Shown here: piece by piece, positions 43,290 to 51,447 of the stretch
Layout of the letters: each line of letters begins with the position of its first letter
Position numbering within the stretch: position 1 is the stretch's first letter
From: an uncultured Oscillospiraceae bacterium
Lineage (GTDB): Bacteria; Bacillota; Clostridia; Oscillospirales; Oscillospiraceae
Direction of reading: 5' to 3'
Length of the DNA stretch: 64,000 bases
Assembly (NCBI GenBank): GCA_910585735.1
Contig: CAJUEU010000003.1
Span: forward strand, 1-64,000
The notes under the pieces: model-generated
Database searches by the model: none
Told to the model about the DNA's origin: nothing
The model's input: the letters and a program-made list of their open reading frames with translations, nothing else
Translations under genes and position numbers: made by a program

Positions 43290-44219
43290 ATGTCTATGGA
43301 TAAGGTCACGATCTCCGGCTTCGCCGACGAGATCAGCCAGAGCTTTGACGAGCAGCTTCAGGTAGTCACCGATTTGGGGATGAAGTATATCTGCATCCGC
43401 TCTGCCGAGGGCAAGGGGATTGCGGATTACACCCCCCAGGAGATGGAGGAGACTCTGCTGCCCCGGATGAAAAAGGCCAGGGTGGGGGGTTCCAGCTTGG
43501 GCTCGGCCATCGGGAAGATCCCTCTGGACGATCAGGAGGCTTTTGAGACCCAGGTGGCCCAGCTGGAGAATCTCTGCCAGCTCTGCAAGGTGCTGGAATG
43601 CCGGTACATCCGGGTCTTCAGCTTCTATCCACCCAAAGGGGAGGATCCCAATACCTGCGGCGAGCAGGTGCTGGAGAAGCTGAAGGTCTTGATTCAGATC
43701 GCCGAGAAGAACAATGTGATCCTCATTCACGAGAATGAGAAGGGGATCTTCGGCGACACTGGGGATCGTTGTAAGTATGTGATGGACACCCTAGGTGGTC
43801 CCCACTTCAAGGCAGCCTTTGATTTCGCCAATTTTGTCCAGTGCGGGGAGGACCCCGAGAAATGCTGGGATCAGCTGCAGGCTCACATCGCTTACATCCA
43901 TGTGAAGGATGCGGTGCCCAACGCTGTTTTGAACGTACCGGCGGGCACAGGAGACGGCAAGATTCCCCAACTTCTCCGCCGGGCCATCCGGGAGGAGGGC
44001 TATACCGGATTCCTTACTCTGGAGCCTCATTTGGCCATGTTCAACTTCTTTGGCGCCAAGCCCAAGGTCGAAGGGGATAAGCCCAAGCCCCCGATGGAGA
44101 ACAACCCCTTCTTCCAGAAGCTGAAGGAGGAGATGGCTCAGCCCGGTCGTCCCAAGAATGGGGCCGAGGCCTACGCCATACAGTACAACGCCCTTCAGGA
44201 CATCCTGGGCAAAATTTGA
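43290..44219 (+). CDS. Sugar phosphate isomerase/epimerase family protein (TIM barrel)
   Basis: A 309-residue xylose-isomerase-like TIM barrel (AP endonuclease family 2). Metal-binding positions appear as HENEKGIFG (Glu), FDFANF (Asp/Asn), HVKDA (His) and LEPHL (Glu). It begins 25 bases after the symporter gene and probably isomerises or epimerises the imported compound or a derivative. An insert of about 25 residues rich in Pro and Lys near the C-terminus (AKPKVEGDKPKPP) is unusual for the fold. Confidence 0.85.
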   Translation: MSMDKVTISGFADEISQSFDEQLQVVTDLGMKYICIRSAEGKGIADYTPQEMEETLLPRMKKARVGGSSLGSAIGKIPLDDQEAFETQVAQLENLCQLCKVLECRYIRVFSFYPPKGEDPNTCGEQVLEKLKVLIQIAEKNNVILIHENEKGIFGDTGDRCKYVMDTLGGPHFKAAFDFANFVQCGEDPEKCWDQLQAHIAYIHVKDAVPNAVLNVPAGTGDGKIPQLLRRAIREEGYTGFLTLEPHLAMFNFFGAKPKVEGDKPKPPMENNPFFQKLKEEMAQPGRPKNGAEAYAIQYNALQDILGKI

Positions 44220-44315
44220 TTTTTCACAGGCCCCTCTATGGGCCAAAAGCTGGGCCTCCAGCAGTTTCCACCGCCGGACCTCCCGCCTGAAAATTTGCGG
44301 CCCGCCTCTCTGCAA

Positions 44316-44364
44316 CAGGAACGCCTCCACAAGCGCTTTGCTTGTGGAGGCGTTCCTGTCTTTT
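44316..44364 (+). terminator. Terminator after the isomerase gene
   Basis: A 19-base perfect stem CAGGAACGCCTCCACAAGC with its complement, five-base loop, then TCTTTT. It lies 97 bases beyond the stop. Confidence 0.82.
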
Positions 44365-44370
44365 ATGGGT

Positions 44371-44541
44371 TCAGTTTTCCCCCCGCTCCCGAAGAACAGC
44401 CTCCATGGCCTCCCGGTGGGGGCCCACAATGACCTGGCGCCATCGGTGGAGGATACGGCTGTCAAAAGCCCGGTACTGCCGGACCAGGACATCCCGGTCC
44501 TCCACCTGGGCCAGGGGAAGCTCCTCCTGGGACCTGCACAT
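44371..44541 (-). CDS. 56-residue hypothetical protein divergent from the XRE gene
   Basis: A 56-codon minus-strand frame starting MCRSQEELPLAQVEDRD, highly charged, with a GGGAGAAAGG-type ribosome site and the GC-rich third positions of real genes in this genome. It contains no membrane or signal segment and no recognised family. It is divergent from the XRE regulator over an AT-rich 119-base spacer, a common layout for regulated small genes. Confidence 0.5.
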   Translation of the reverse strand: MCRSQEELPLAQVEDRDVLVRQYRAFDSRILHRWRQVIVGPHREAMEAVLRERGEN

Positions 44542-44574
44542 AGCCGCTCTCCGCCTTTCTCCCTCGAATAATAT

Positions 44575-44603
44575 CTATAAATATAGCATAAATATCTAAA
44601 GAT
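44575..44603. promoter_or_regulatory. Candidate operator dyads between the 56-codon gene and xre
   Basis: CTATA-AA-TATAG (44575-44586) and ATCT-AA-AGAT (44594-44603), two short dyads with the same two-base AA centre, in the divergent spacer; plausible XRE sites. Confidence 0.35.
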
Positions 44604-44660
44604 GTAAATACGAAAGAAAAATTTTGCTATGGTTATAGAAAAGGGAGGGAGAGTATTTTT

Positions 44661-44978
44661 ATGGAGATAGGAAAGCGGATCATAGACCTGCGGGAGAAAA
44701 AAGGCTGGACCACCAACCGGCTGGCCAACGCCTGCGGTTTGTCCCAAAGCTTTTTGCGGGCGGTGGAGCTGGAGGAAAAGGGGATCTCGGTGGAAAGCCT
44801 CTCCCTGGTGTGCGATGCCCTGGGGGTGTCTCTCCGGGACTTTTTTGACCTGCCCGGGGAGGAGGAGACCCCGGAGGCCCGCCTGGAGCGGCGGGTGCGG
44901 GAGCTGACTCCCCGGCAAAAGGGAAGCCTGCTGCAATTTCTGGACGCTATGGCGGGGGAGGGAAGAGTTCCCAGATAG
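44661..44978 (+). CDS. XRE-family helix-turn-helix regulator
   Basis: A 105-residue regulator with an N-terminal Cro/C1 domain (IIDLREKKGWTTNRLANACG; SLVCDALGVSLRDFF, about 7-62) and a short charged C-terminus (RRVRELTPRQKGSLLQFLDAM). No sensor domain. It probably controls the divergent small gene and itself. GalE follows after 59 bases with its own promoter-like TTATAAT. Confidence 0.87.
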   Translation: MEIGKRIIDLREKKGWTTNRLANACGLSQSFLRAVELEEKGISVESLSLVCDALGVSLRDFFDLPGEEETPEARLERRVRELTPRQKGSLLQFLDAMAGEGRVPR

Positions 44979-45037
44979 GCTTGCAATCGGCATTTGGGAA
45001 GATTATAATAGAGCTATTACAAAAAGGAGGATTTTCC

Positions 45038-46033
45038 ATGTCCATGAAGACCATTTTGGTAGCCGGCGGAGCCGGCTATATCGGCAGCCACATGGTGGCT
45101 TTGCTGGTGGAAAAGGGTTATGATGTGGTGGTGGCTGACAATCTCTGCACCGGCCACCGGGACGCTGTTAAGGGGGCCAAACTGGAGATTTGTGACTTGC
45201 GGGACAAGGAGGCCATGGAGAAGCTTTTCTCCTCCTATCCCATTGATGGGGTCATCAACTTTGCCGCCTTCTCCTTGGTAGGGGAGAGCGTGGCTGACCC
45301 GCTGAAATACTATGGAAACAATGTCTCCGGGGCTGTGGGGATCCTCACGGCCATGAAGGACCACGGGGTGAACAAGATCGTTTTCTCCTCCACCGCCGCC
45401 ACTTACGGGGAGCCCGAGAGGCAGCCCATTGAGGAGATCGACCGAACCGAGCCCATCAACCCCTACGGGGCCTCCAAGCTGACCATTGAGGGGCTTCTTA
45501 AGTGGTGCGATAAGGCTTATGGGATCAAATACGCCGCCCTGCGGTATTTCAACGCCGCCGGTGCCGACCCCGAGGTTTCCATCGGGGAGGACCACTTCCC
45601 CGAGACCCACCTAATCCCCAACGTGCTTTCTGCCGCTCTGGGCAAAAAATCCCTGGAGCTTTACGGGGACGACTACCCCACCCCGGACGGCACCTGTGTC
45701 CGGGATTATATCCACGTTCGGGACCTGGCGGAGGCCCACCTGCTTGCCTTGGAGTACCTGGACAGGGGAGGGGAGAGCGGCCCCTTTAACTTGGGCAGCG
45801 GGGACGGCTACAGCGTGAAAGAGATCGTGGAGACCGCCCGGAGGGTCACGGGTAAGCCCATTCCCGCCGCCATGAAGCCCCGCCGCCCCGGAGATCCCCC
45901 CACCCTCATCGCCTCCAATAAAAAGGCCCGGGAGGTGCTGGGCTGGACCCCTAAGCGGGGACTGGAGGAGATCATCGCCGACGCCTGGACCTGGCATCAG
46001 GGCCACCCCGAGGGCTATGGGGACCGAAAATAA
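45038..46033 (+). CDS. galE: UDP-glucose 4-epimerase
   Basis: A 331-residue short-chain dehydrogenase/epimerase: NAD motif GGAGYIGSH (about 9-17), catalytic Ser in SSTAATYG and the YxxxK motif NPYGASK. It interconverts UDP-glucose and UDP-galactose for the Leloir pathway and surface glycans. The ATG at 45038 follows AAGGAGG; earlier in-frame ATG lacks a site. Confidence 0.95.
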   Translation: MSMKTILVAGGAGYIGSHMVALLVEKGYDVVVADNLCTGHRDAVKGAKLEICDLRDKEAMEKLFSSYPIDGVINFAAFSLVGESVADPLKYYGNNVSGAVGILTAMKDHGVNKIVFSSTAATYGEPERQPIEEIDRTEPINPYGASKLTIEGLLKWCDKAYGIKYAALRYFNAAGADPEVSIGEDHFPETHLIPNVLSAALGKKSLELYGDDYPTPDGTCVRDYIHVRDLAEAHLLALEYLDRGGESGPFNLGSGDGYSVKEIVETARRVTGKPIPAAMKPRRPGDPPTLIASNKKAREVLGWTPKRGLEEIIADAWTWHQGHPEGYGDRK

Positions 46034-46042
46034 GGAAAATAT

Positions 46043-46087
46043 AAAAACAGGGGGTATTTCTTGGCCGAAGAAATACCCCCTGTTTTT
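46043..46087. terminator. Terminator between galE and the transglutaminase gene
   Basis: AAACAGGGGGTATTTCTT and complement with a five-base loop, T-tract in plus sense and A-tract (T in minus sense) on the other side. Confidence 0.88.
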
Positions 46088-46098
46088 CGTTTTCGGAT

Positions 46099-47436
46099 TT
46101 ACAGAAACTCAAACCCCACCGTTTCCACGCTCCGCTCCATCCCGCCGCCCGGCAGCCCCACGCCGTCCACTGTCATCTCTCCAAGCTGGTTGTCGTAGGG
46201 GTCGTGTCGGTAGCAGGGGTCGGGGGGCGTAAGGGGAGCCTGAAAGACCGAGTTGGCCACCATCCGCTGAGGGTCCAGGTTGCCGAAGTAGTGCCTGCGG
46301 CGGTCCTCCTCCCCCTGCCGCCGGGCCCCGGAGCCAAAGGAGGGGTCGGCGTAGAGCCAGCCGTGGGGCGCGATGTAGAACCTGCACCAGTCGTGGCACC
46401 CCGCACTGTCCGGCTGGACCGACAGGCCGCTCTGCCATTGGGCGGGGATGCCCGCGATCCGGCACAGGGTGATGAACAGCAGGGCCATCACCCCGCAGTC
46501 TCCCCGGCCCGAGAGGGCGCAGTGCTCGGCGATGCTGGCGTCCAGCAGAGCGTAGGAGGGCTGAAAGCGGTAGTCGATGCGTTCGGTGACATACTGGTAA
46601 ATGGCGTGAGCCTTCTCCAAAGCGGTTTTGCAGTCCTTGGTGATTTCCTGACATAAGGCACGGAGATAGGGAGTAAAGGCGATGTGGGGCAGCTCCTCCC
46701 CGGTGTCAAAGTCGGGCTGGACCAAATCGCAGGGGAGGGAAAGGGCGTCCACATAGCTTGCCCGGTGGGTGTAGTGGTAGACCACCTCAAAGCTGTCCCG
46801 GTCACAGCACTCCCAGTAGATGGTCCGGGCAGGGGAATCCGCGGGGGCGAGGACATACCCCGGCGTGGCAGAGAGAATTTCTATCTCCGCCTGCTGGGGG
46901 CAGTCTGCCGGGAAGGGAAGCCAGGCCTGGACCTTTTTGCCGCCCGCCGGAGCCTTGGAGCGAATGGTGTGCTTGATGGTGATGACGGCGGTGAGGGAGC
47001 CCTCGGCTTTCATCCGGGAGAGCATTTCGTTTCTCCGGGTGTGGTCCTCGATTTTGTGCTTCAGGCCGGGGGCCTCAGCGGGATAATTCCGCAGAGCGCC
47101 CACAAAGCTGCCGATGTACCGCTCCTCGCCGTTCACATACCGCCAGTCGATGCGCCCGCTGTCCACCAGGGCGTCAAACTGCGCCGCAGTGCAGTCAGCC
47201 CACTCCTCCCGAAGCAGGGAAAGGGCCTGGGCCCTGGTGTAGGGGTAGTTGCTCTCCAGCCGGGCGAGCCGGTCTTCCTCGCACCGAAGCCGGGCGGCCA
47301 ACTCAGGGGTACAGCCCCGGTCCAGATAGCCCCGGATGAGGTCCCTGGCCCGGTCCAGTTCCCCCGCGGCCACCCGCCGGGCCACATCGGCTGGCAGGGG
47401 AAAGTGAAGATAGAGGTAGTCCTTATTTTCCATCAT
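46099..47436 (-). CDS. Transglutaminase-like cysteine protease family protein
   Basis: A 445-residue protein whose C-terminal half is a transglutaminase-like domain: Cys in GRGDCGVMALLFI, His in GCHDWCRFYI and Asp in YADPSFG. The N-terminal half is helical and Arg-rich. There is no signal peptide, so it is probably cytoplasmic; its substrate is unknown. The start (ATG 47436) overlaps the end of the acyltransferase gene by 14 bases. Confidence 0.82.
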   Translation of the reverse strand: MMENKDYLYLHFPLPADVARRVAAGELDRARDLIRGYLDRGCTPELAARLRCEEDRLARLESNYPYTRAQALSLLREEWADCTAAQFDALVDSGRIDWRYVNGEERYIGSFVGALRNYPAEAPGLKHKIEDHTRRNEMLSRMKAEGSLTAVITIKHTIRSKAPAGGKKVQAWLPFPADCPQQAEIEILSATPGYVLAPADSPARTIYWECCDRDSFEVVYHYTHRASYVDALSLPCDLVQPDFDTGEELPHIAFTPYLRALCQEITKDCKTALEKAHAIYQYVTERIDYRFQPSYALLDASIAEHCALSGRGDCGVMALLFITLCRIAGIPAQWQSGLSVQPDSAGCHDWCRFYIAPHGWLYADPSFGSGARRQGEEDRRRHYFGNLDPQRMVANSVFQAPLTPPDPCYRHDPYDNQLGEMTVDGVGLPGGGMERSVETVGFEFL

Positions 47437-48472
47437 AGGATGATCTTCCTTTCTTTGCTTTCCCACGTATCCCGTCACACAGCTTTTTCAGCCCCCAGGC
47501 CAGAGCCACGGCCAGCAGCACCGCCAGGCCGTTGAGCTCCACAGAGCCCTGGTGGTTGGGAAATACCGCCCGGCCTAAAAAGCCCAGCAGCCGCTCGTGG
47601 ATGAGATAGATCTCCAGGGTGATGCCGCCCAGAGCTCCCAACAGCCGCTGAATCCATCCATCTTTGGGAATCCAGGCCAGGAGCGTCGCTACCCCCAGGG
47701 AGAGAAACAGGCTGAGGGGAAGGAGGGGCAAAAGCCGCAGGTACCAAGGTTCTGTTATGGTCCAAACGGCCAGGGAAAGCCCTGTCCCAAGCCCGCAGAC
47801 CACAAGGGTGGGGAAAGCTTTCAGTGGCCGGCCCTCTTTCACCAGAGGAGCCAGGAAGCACCCAACCAAAAATACGGGGATTCGAAACAGAAGCCCATAG
47901 ATGCGGAAAAACAGCGGCCGGGCTGTGAGAAACATAAGCCGGGACAGGGCCAAGCTCCCCGCCACCAGCAGAAGGGCCCAAAGCCAGCGGTACTTGGACT
48001 TGACCACCCGGTATAAGAAGGGGTAGGCCAGGTAACACAGCAGAATAAAGGCCACAAACCAGTTGCTCAGGTCTCCATCCCGGAAAAGGCTCACAAAGGT
48101 AAGGTTCCGCAGGGAGGCTCCCAAGCCCTGAAGCCCTAAAAGACACCGGGAGCCCTCGTAGACCAGGGCGGCCAAAAGATAGGGCAGCAGCACCCGGAGG
48201 GCCCGCTTTTGATAAAAGCGGAGAGGGACGCTGTCCCTCTCCATGGAATAATACAGGCCCAGACCGGAGAGCAGCAGAAACACATCCACTCCGGCGTAGC
48301 CCATGGTTTTCACAAGCCGCAGAGGCTCCCCGGGCAGGGTAAGGGTAGAGTGGAAGAGCATGATCCAGAGAATGGACAGACCAAACAGCCCCGAACGCTG
48401 GGAGCTGAGCACGTTCAGGTCTGTCTGGCCCAATGACTGTATGGTGTGATTTTTTGGGCGGGAGGAGGCCAC
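47423..48472 (-). CDS. Acyltransferase 3 family membrane protein
   Basis: A 349-residue protein with about ten membrane helices; the family features are an early His in LWIMLFHSTLTL and YAGVDVFLLLSGLGLYYS. Such proteins move acetyl or other acyl groups onto cell-surface or secreted sugars. It lies 3 bases after aspS on the same strand. Confidence 0.82.
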   Translation of the reverse strand: MASSRPKNHTIQSLGQTDLNVLSSQRSGLFGLSILWIMLFHSTLTLPGEPLRLVKTMGYAGVDVFLLLSGLGLYYSMERDSVPLRFYQKRALRVLLPYLLAALVYEGSRCLLGLQGLGASLRNLTFVSLFRDGDLSNWFVAFILLCYLAYPFLYRVVKSKYRWLWALLLVAGSLALSRLMFLTARPLFFRIYGLLFRIPVFLVGCFLAPLVKEGRPLKAFPTLVVCGLGTGLSLAVWTITEPWYLRLLPLLPLSLFLSLGVATLLAWIPKDGWIQRLLGALGGITLEIYLIHERLLGFLGRAVFPNHQGSVELNGLAVLLAVALAWGLKKLCDGIRGKAKKGRSSYDGK

Positions 48473-48475
48473 GGA

Positions 48476-50266
48476 TCAGTCCTCTTCCCGGGCGGTGACG
48501 GCAATGCTCAGCTCAGCGAGCTGCTTGTCGGTGACAAAGCTGGGCGCATCCATCATCAGGTCCTGGGCGTTCTTGTTCATGGGGAAGGGAATGATCTCCC
48601 GGATGGAGTCCTCTCCCGCCAGGAGCATGACCATACGGTCCACCCCGGGGGCGATGCCGGCGTGGGGAGGCGCACCGTAAGTAAAGGCGTTGTACATAGC
48701 GGGGAATTTGGCCTTTACGTCTTCCTCGCCCAGGCCCACCAGCTTAAAGGCCTCCACCATGATCTCCGGGTCGTGGTTCCGCACGGCGCCGGAGGACAGC
48801 TCTACCCCGTTGCACACCAGGTCGTACTGGTCGGCGGTAATGGAGAGGGGGTCCAGCTCCCCCTTGGCGGCCTTGTCCAGAACCTCCAGCCCCCCCGAGG
48901 GCATGGAGAAGGGGTTGTGGCAGAACTCCAGCTCGCCCGACTCCTCCCCGATCTCGTACATGGGGAAGTCCACGATCCAGCAGAAGGTATATTGCTCTTT
49001 TTGGAAGTGGTTGGGGCAGAAGGCACCCAGCATTTTAAGGAGCACACCGGCGGTCTTCTGCGCCGCGCCCAGCTTCCCGGCGGAGAGGCCCACGAAGCAC
49101 CCGGGGGTGAGGCCCAGGGCCTCCACCACGGCGTCCTTCTTCTCCTGGACGAACTTGGCGATGCCGCCCACCAGCTCCTTGTTCTCGTCGTAGCGGAACC
49201 AGTAGGCCTTGTTCCCCGCCTGGACCTCCACATCGGCGCAGAGCTTGTCGATCTGCTTTCGGGTCCCCTCGAAGCCAGAGACCACCACCGCCTTCACGGT
49301 GTTTCCGGCAAAGGGCTCAAAGCCGCAGTCAGCGAGAAGAGCCGTGGCGTCCTGTACGGTGAGGTCGATGCGCAGGTCGGGCTTGTCCGAGCCATAGGTC
49401 TCCATAGCCTCCCGGTAGGGAATGCGCTTAAAGGGGGCGGGGGAGGCGGTATTGTACTTGCCGTACTTGGCAAAGATGGGGGGCAGTACGTCCTCCAGCA
49501 CGGCGAACACGTCCTCCTGGCTTGCAAAGGCCATCTCCATGTCCAGCTGGTAGAACTCGCCGGGGGAGCGGTCTCCCCGGGCGTCCTCGTCCCGGAAGCA
49601 GGGGGCGATCTGGAAGTACTTGTCAAAGCCGGAGGCCATGAGCAGCTGCTTGAACTGCTGGGGGGCCTGGGGCAGGGCGTAGAACTTGCCGGGGTGCTTC
49701 CGGGCGGGGACCAGGTAGTCCCGGGCCCCCTCGGGGGAGGAGGCGGTGAGGATGGGGGTGGTGATCTCCATAAAGCCGTGGTCGATCATGGAAGCGCGCA
49801 GAGCGGCTACCACCTGGGAACGGAGAATGATGTTGGCTTTCACCTCGGGATTTCTGAGATCCAGATAGCGGTATTTCAGCCGGGCAGTCTCGTCCGCCTC
49901 CCGGGAGCGGTTCACCGGGAAGGGAAGCTCATTGTGGCGGCACTTACCCAGCACGGTCAGGCTCTGAGGTACCACCTCAATGTCCCCGGTGGGCATGTTG
50001 GGATTCTTGCTGTCCCGCTCCCGCACTACGCCCGTGACCTGCACGGTGGACTCCTTGTTCAGGGCCTTGAAGCTTTTGACCATCTCCTCGGTCTCGCACA
50101 CCACCTGGGTGGTGCCGTAAAAATCCCGGAGAACGGCAAAGCCCAGCTCGCCGCCCACCTCCCGGAAATTGTCCAGAAAGCCCGAGAGGGTCACGGTCTT
50201 GGCCACATCGGCCATCCGCAGCTCTCCGCAGTTGTGGGTGCGGTAAGCGGTCTTGCGCTGATCCAT
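48476..50266 (-). CDS. aspS: Aspartyl-tRNA synthetase
   Basis: A 595-residue class IIb synthetase: N-terminal OB fold (anticodon binding, about 15-110), motif 2 region FRDEDARGDRSPGEFYQLDMEM (in outline), the bacterial GAD insertion and motif 3 GIAPGVDRMVMLL. The ATG at 50266 follows AGGAG. No T-box elements are recognisable upstream. Head of the minus-strand aspS-acyltransferase-transglutaminase run. Confidence 0.95.
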   Translation of the reverse strand: MDQRKTAYRTHNCGELRMADVAKTVTLSGFLDNFREVGGELGFAVLRDFYGTTQVVCETEEMVKSFKALNKESTVQVTGVVRERDSKNPNMPTGDIEVVPQSLTVLGKCRHNELPFPVNRSREADETARLKYRYLDLRNPEVKANIILRSQVVAALRASMIDHGFMEITTPILTASSPEGARDYLVPARKHPGKFYALPQAPQQFKQLLMASGFDKYFQIAPCFRDEDARGDRSPGEFYQLDMEMAFASQEDVFAVLEDVLPPIFAKYGKYNTASPAPFKRIPYREAMETYGSDKPDLRIDLTVQDATALLADCGFEPFAGNTVKAVVVSGFEGTRKQIDKLCADVEVQAGNKAYWFRYDENKELVGGIAKFVQEKKDAVVEALGLTPGCFVGLSAGKLGAAQKTAGVLLKMLGAFCPNHFQKEQYTFCWIVDFPMYEIGEESGELEFCHNPFSMPSGGLEVLDKAAKGELDPLSITADQYDLVCNGVELSSGAVRNHDPEIMVEAFKLVGLGEEDVKAKFPAMYNAFTYGAPPHAGIAPGVDRMVMLLAGEDSIREIIPFPMNKNAQDLMMDAPSFVTDKQLAELSIAVTAREED

Positions 50267-50318
50267 GAAAACCAACTCCTAAATGTAATATATGTACAAG
50301 AAATTGCTTTTTGTTATC

Positions 50319-51308
50319 TTATCTGGCCATAGCGGGGGCCGCCGCGTCGGCCAGCAGGGGCTCCCCGTCCCGCAGGTCGATGAGGCGGGAGTAGTAGACC
50401 TGGAGGTTGAAGGTGCCGTAGGCCTGGGTCCCCATGCTTCGGGTCACGCCCAGGTTGGAAAGGGCGTTGTCGGTCACATAGTCCAGAAAGGTTTGCTCCC
50501 CGTCGGCGCCGTAAGTATTGAACCAGTTGAATTCAATGTTGTTGTACTCGCATACGTACTCCAAAAAGGCGATAAGCTCGTTGACCTCTTTCAGGTACTT
50601 CTCCGCAGTGACTCCATTGGTAAAGAAAGCGGTGGAGGGAGTGGTCCGGGCGGCCAGGAAGGGGGTGTAATCGGCCAGCTGGGACAGGACCCGCATTTCG
50701 GGCCGGATGATCCGGGCCACCATAGCGGCGGCCTCTGCCCGGCTCAAAGTACGGCTGGGAGAAAAGGTGCCATAAGGGTCCATGCCGGTGAGGATCCCTG
50801 CCCGGAAAAACCGCAGGACGTTTTCATCGTTGGTGTCGGGGAGAAAGCTGATCTCCTGAATGGGAGGAAGCTGACTGTCGTCCAGCACGGCCCCCAGCAT
50901 CTCCAAAAACCGGCCCCGGGTGGCCCAGATCCCCGGGGTGATCCCCAGCTCCAGGTCCTCCAGATAGCTCAGCATGGGCGCATACCATAGCTCCCCGGGC
51001 TTGGCCTCAGAAATGGTCTCGCCGGCCAGGGCGGCCCGGAGCCGCGCGGCCAAGGTGGCGGCCTGCTCCTCGGTAAGAAGGCCGAAGGGGGAGAATACGG
51101 TGGGCTCTACCCCCACCATGATATTGGAGGTGGAGCAGATCACGATGGGCTCGTAGTACCACTCACCCTCCTTCACGTCCCGAAAGTCGGGATACTCCTG
51201 CACGGCGGGAAAAAGGACCTCTTCCTGTCCGGGCTCGCCTTCGGCATGAACCGAGAGGGGGGTGACGGCCAGCACGGCGGCCAGAAGAAACGCGGCAAAT
51301 TTTTTCAA
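50319..51308 (-). CDS. Secreted SLH-domain protein
   Basis: A 329-residue exported protein: signal peptide (1-22, ending SVHA), then SLH repeats (FRDVKEGEWYYEPI near 42; a poor middle copy; GILTGMDPYGTFSPSRTLS near 170) that anchor proteins to the cell wall. The C-terminal 110 residues (TAEKYLKEVNELIAFLEYVC; TFLDYVTDNALSN) recall the N-terminal SurA-like part of clostridial SLH-peptidylprolyl isomerases, but no isomerase domain follows, so it may be a shortened form. Lies between hisS and aspS. Confidence 0.8.
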   Translation of the reverse strand: MKKFAAFLLAAVLAVTPLSVHAEGEPGQEEVLFPAVQEYPDFRDVKEGEWYYEPIVICSTSNIMVGVEPTVFSPFGLLTEEQAATLAARLRAALAGETISEAKPGELWYAPMLSYLEDLELGITPGIWATRGRFLEMLGAVLDDSQLPPIQEISFLPDTNDENVLRFFRAGILTGMDPYGTFSPSRTLSRAEAAAMVARIIRPEMRVLSQLADYTPFLAARTTPSTAFFTNGVTAEKYLKEVNELIAFLEYVCEYNNIEFNWFNTYGADGEQTFLDYVTDNALSNLGVTRSMGTQAYGTFNLQVYYSRLIDLRDGEPLLADAAAPAMAR

Positions 51309-51447
51309 GGGAATGACCTCCTTTTTATAGGTACTTCTTTGACGACAGGCGGTCTAAAATGTTCCATAAAATCGAAGAAAAATCAAAGTAAAAGAGAAGG
51401 GGAGACCTTCGTCCAAAACAGGCGGCCCACGGAAAAAAGGGGCAGGG

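Noticed and set aside
43791..44993. 400-codon minus-strand frame
   Set aside because: Crosses the isomerase 3' end, a terminator, the 56-codon gene in another frame and the XRE gene; no coherent protein.
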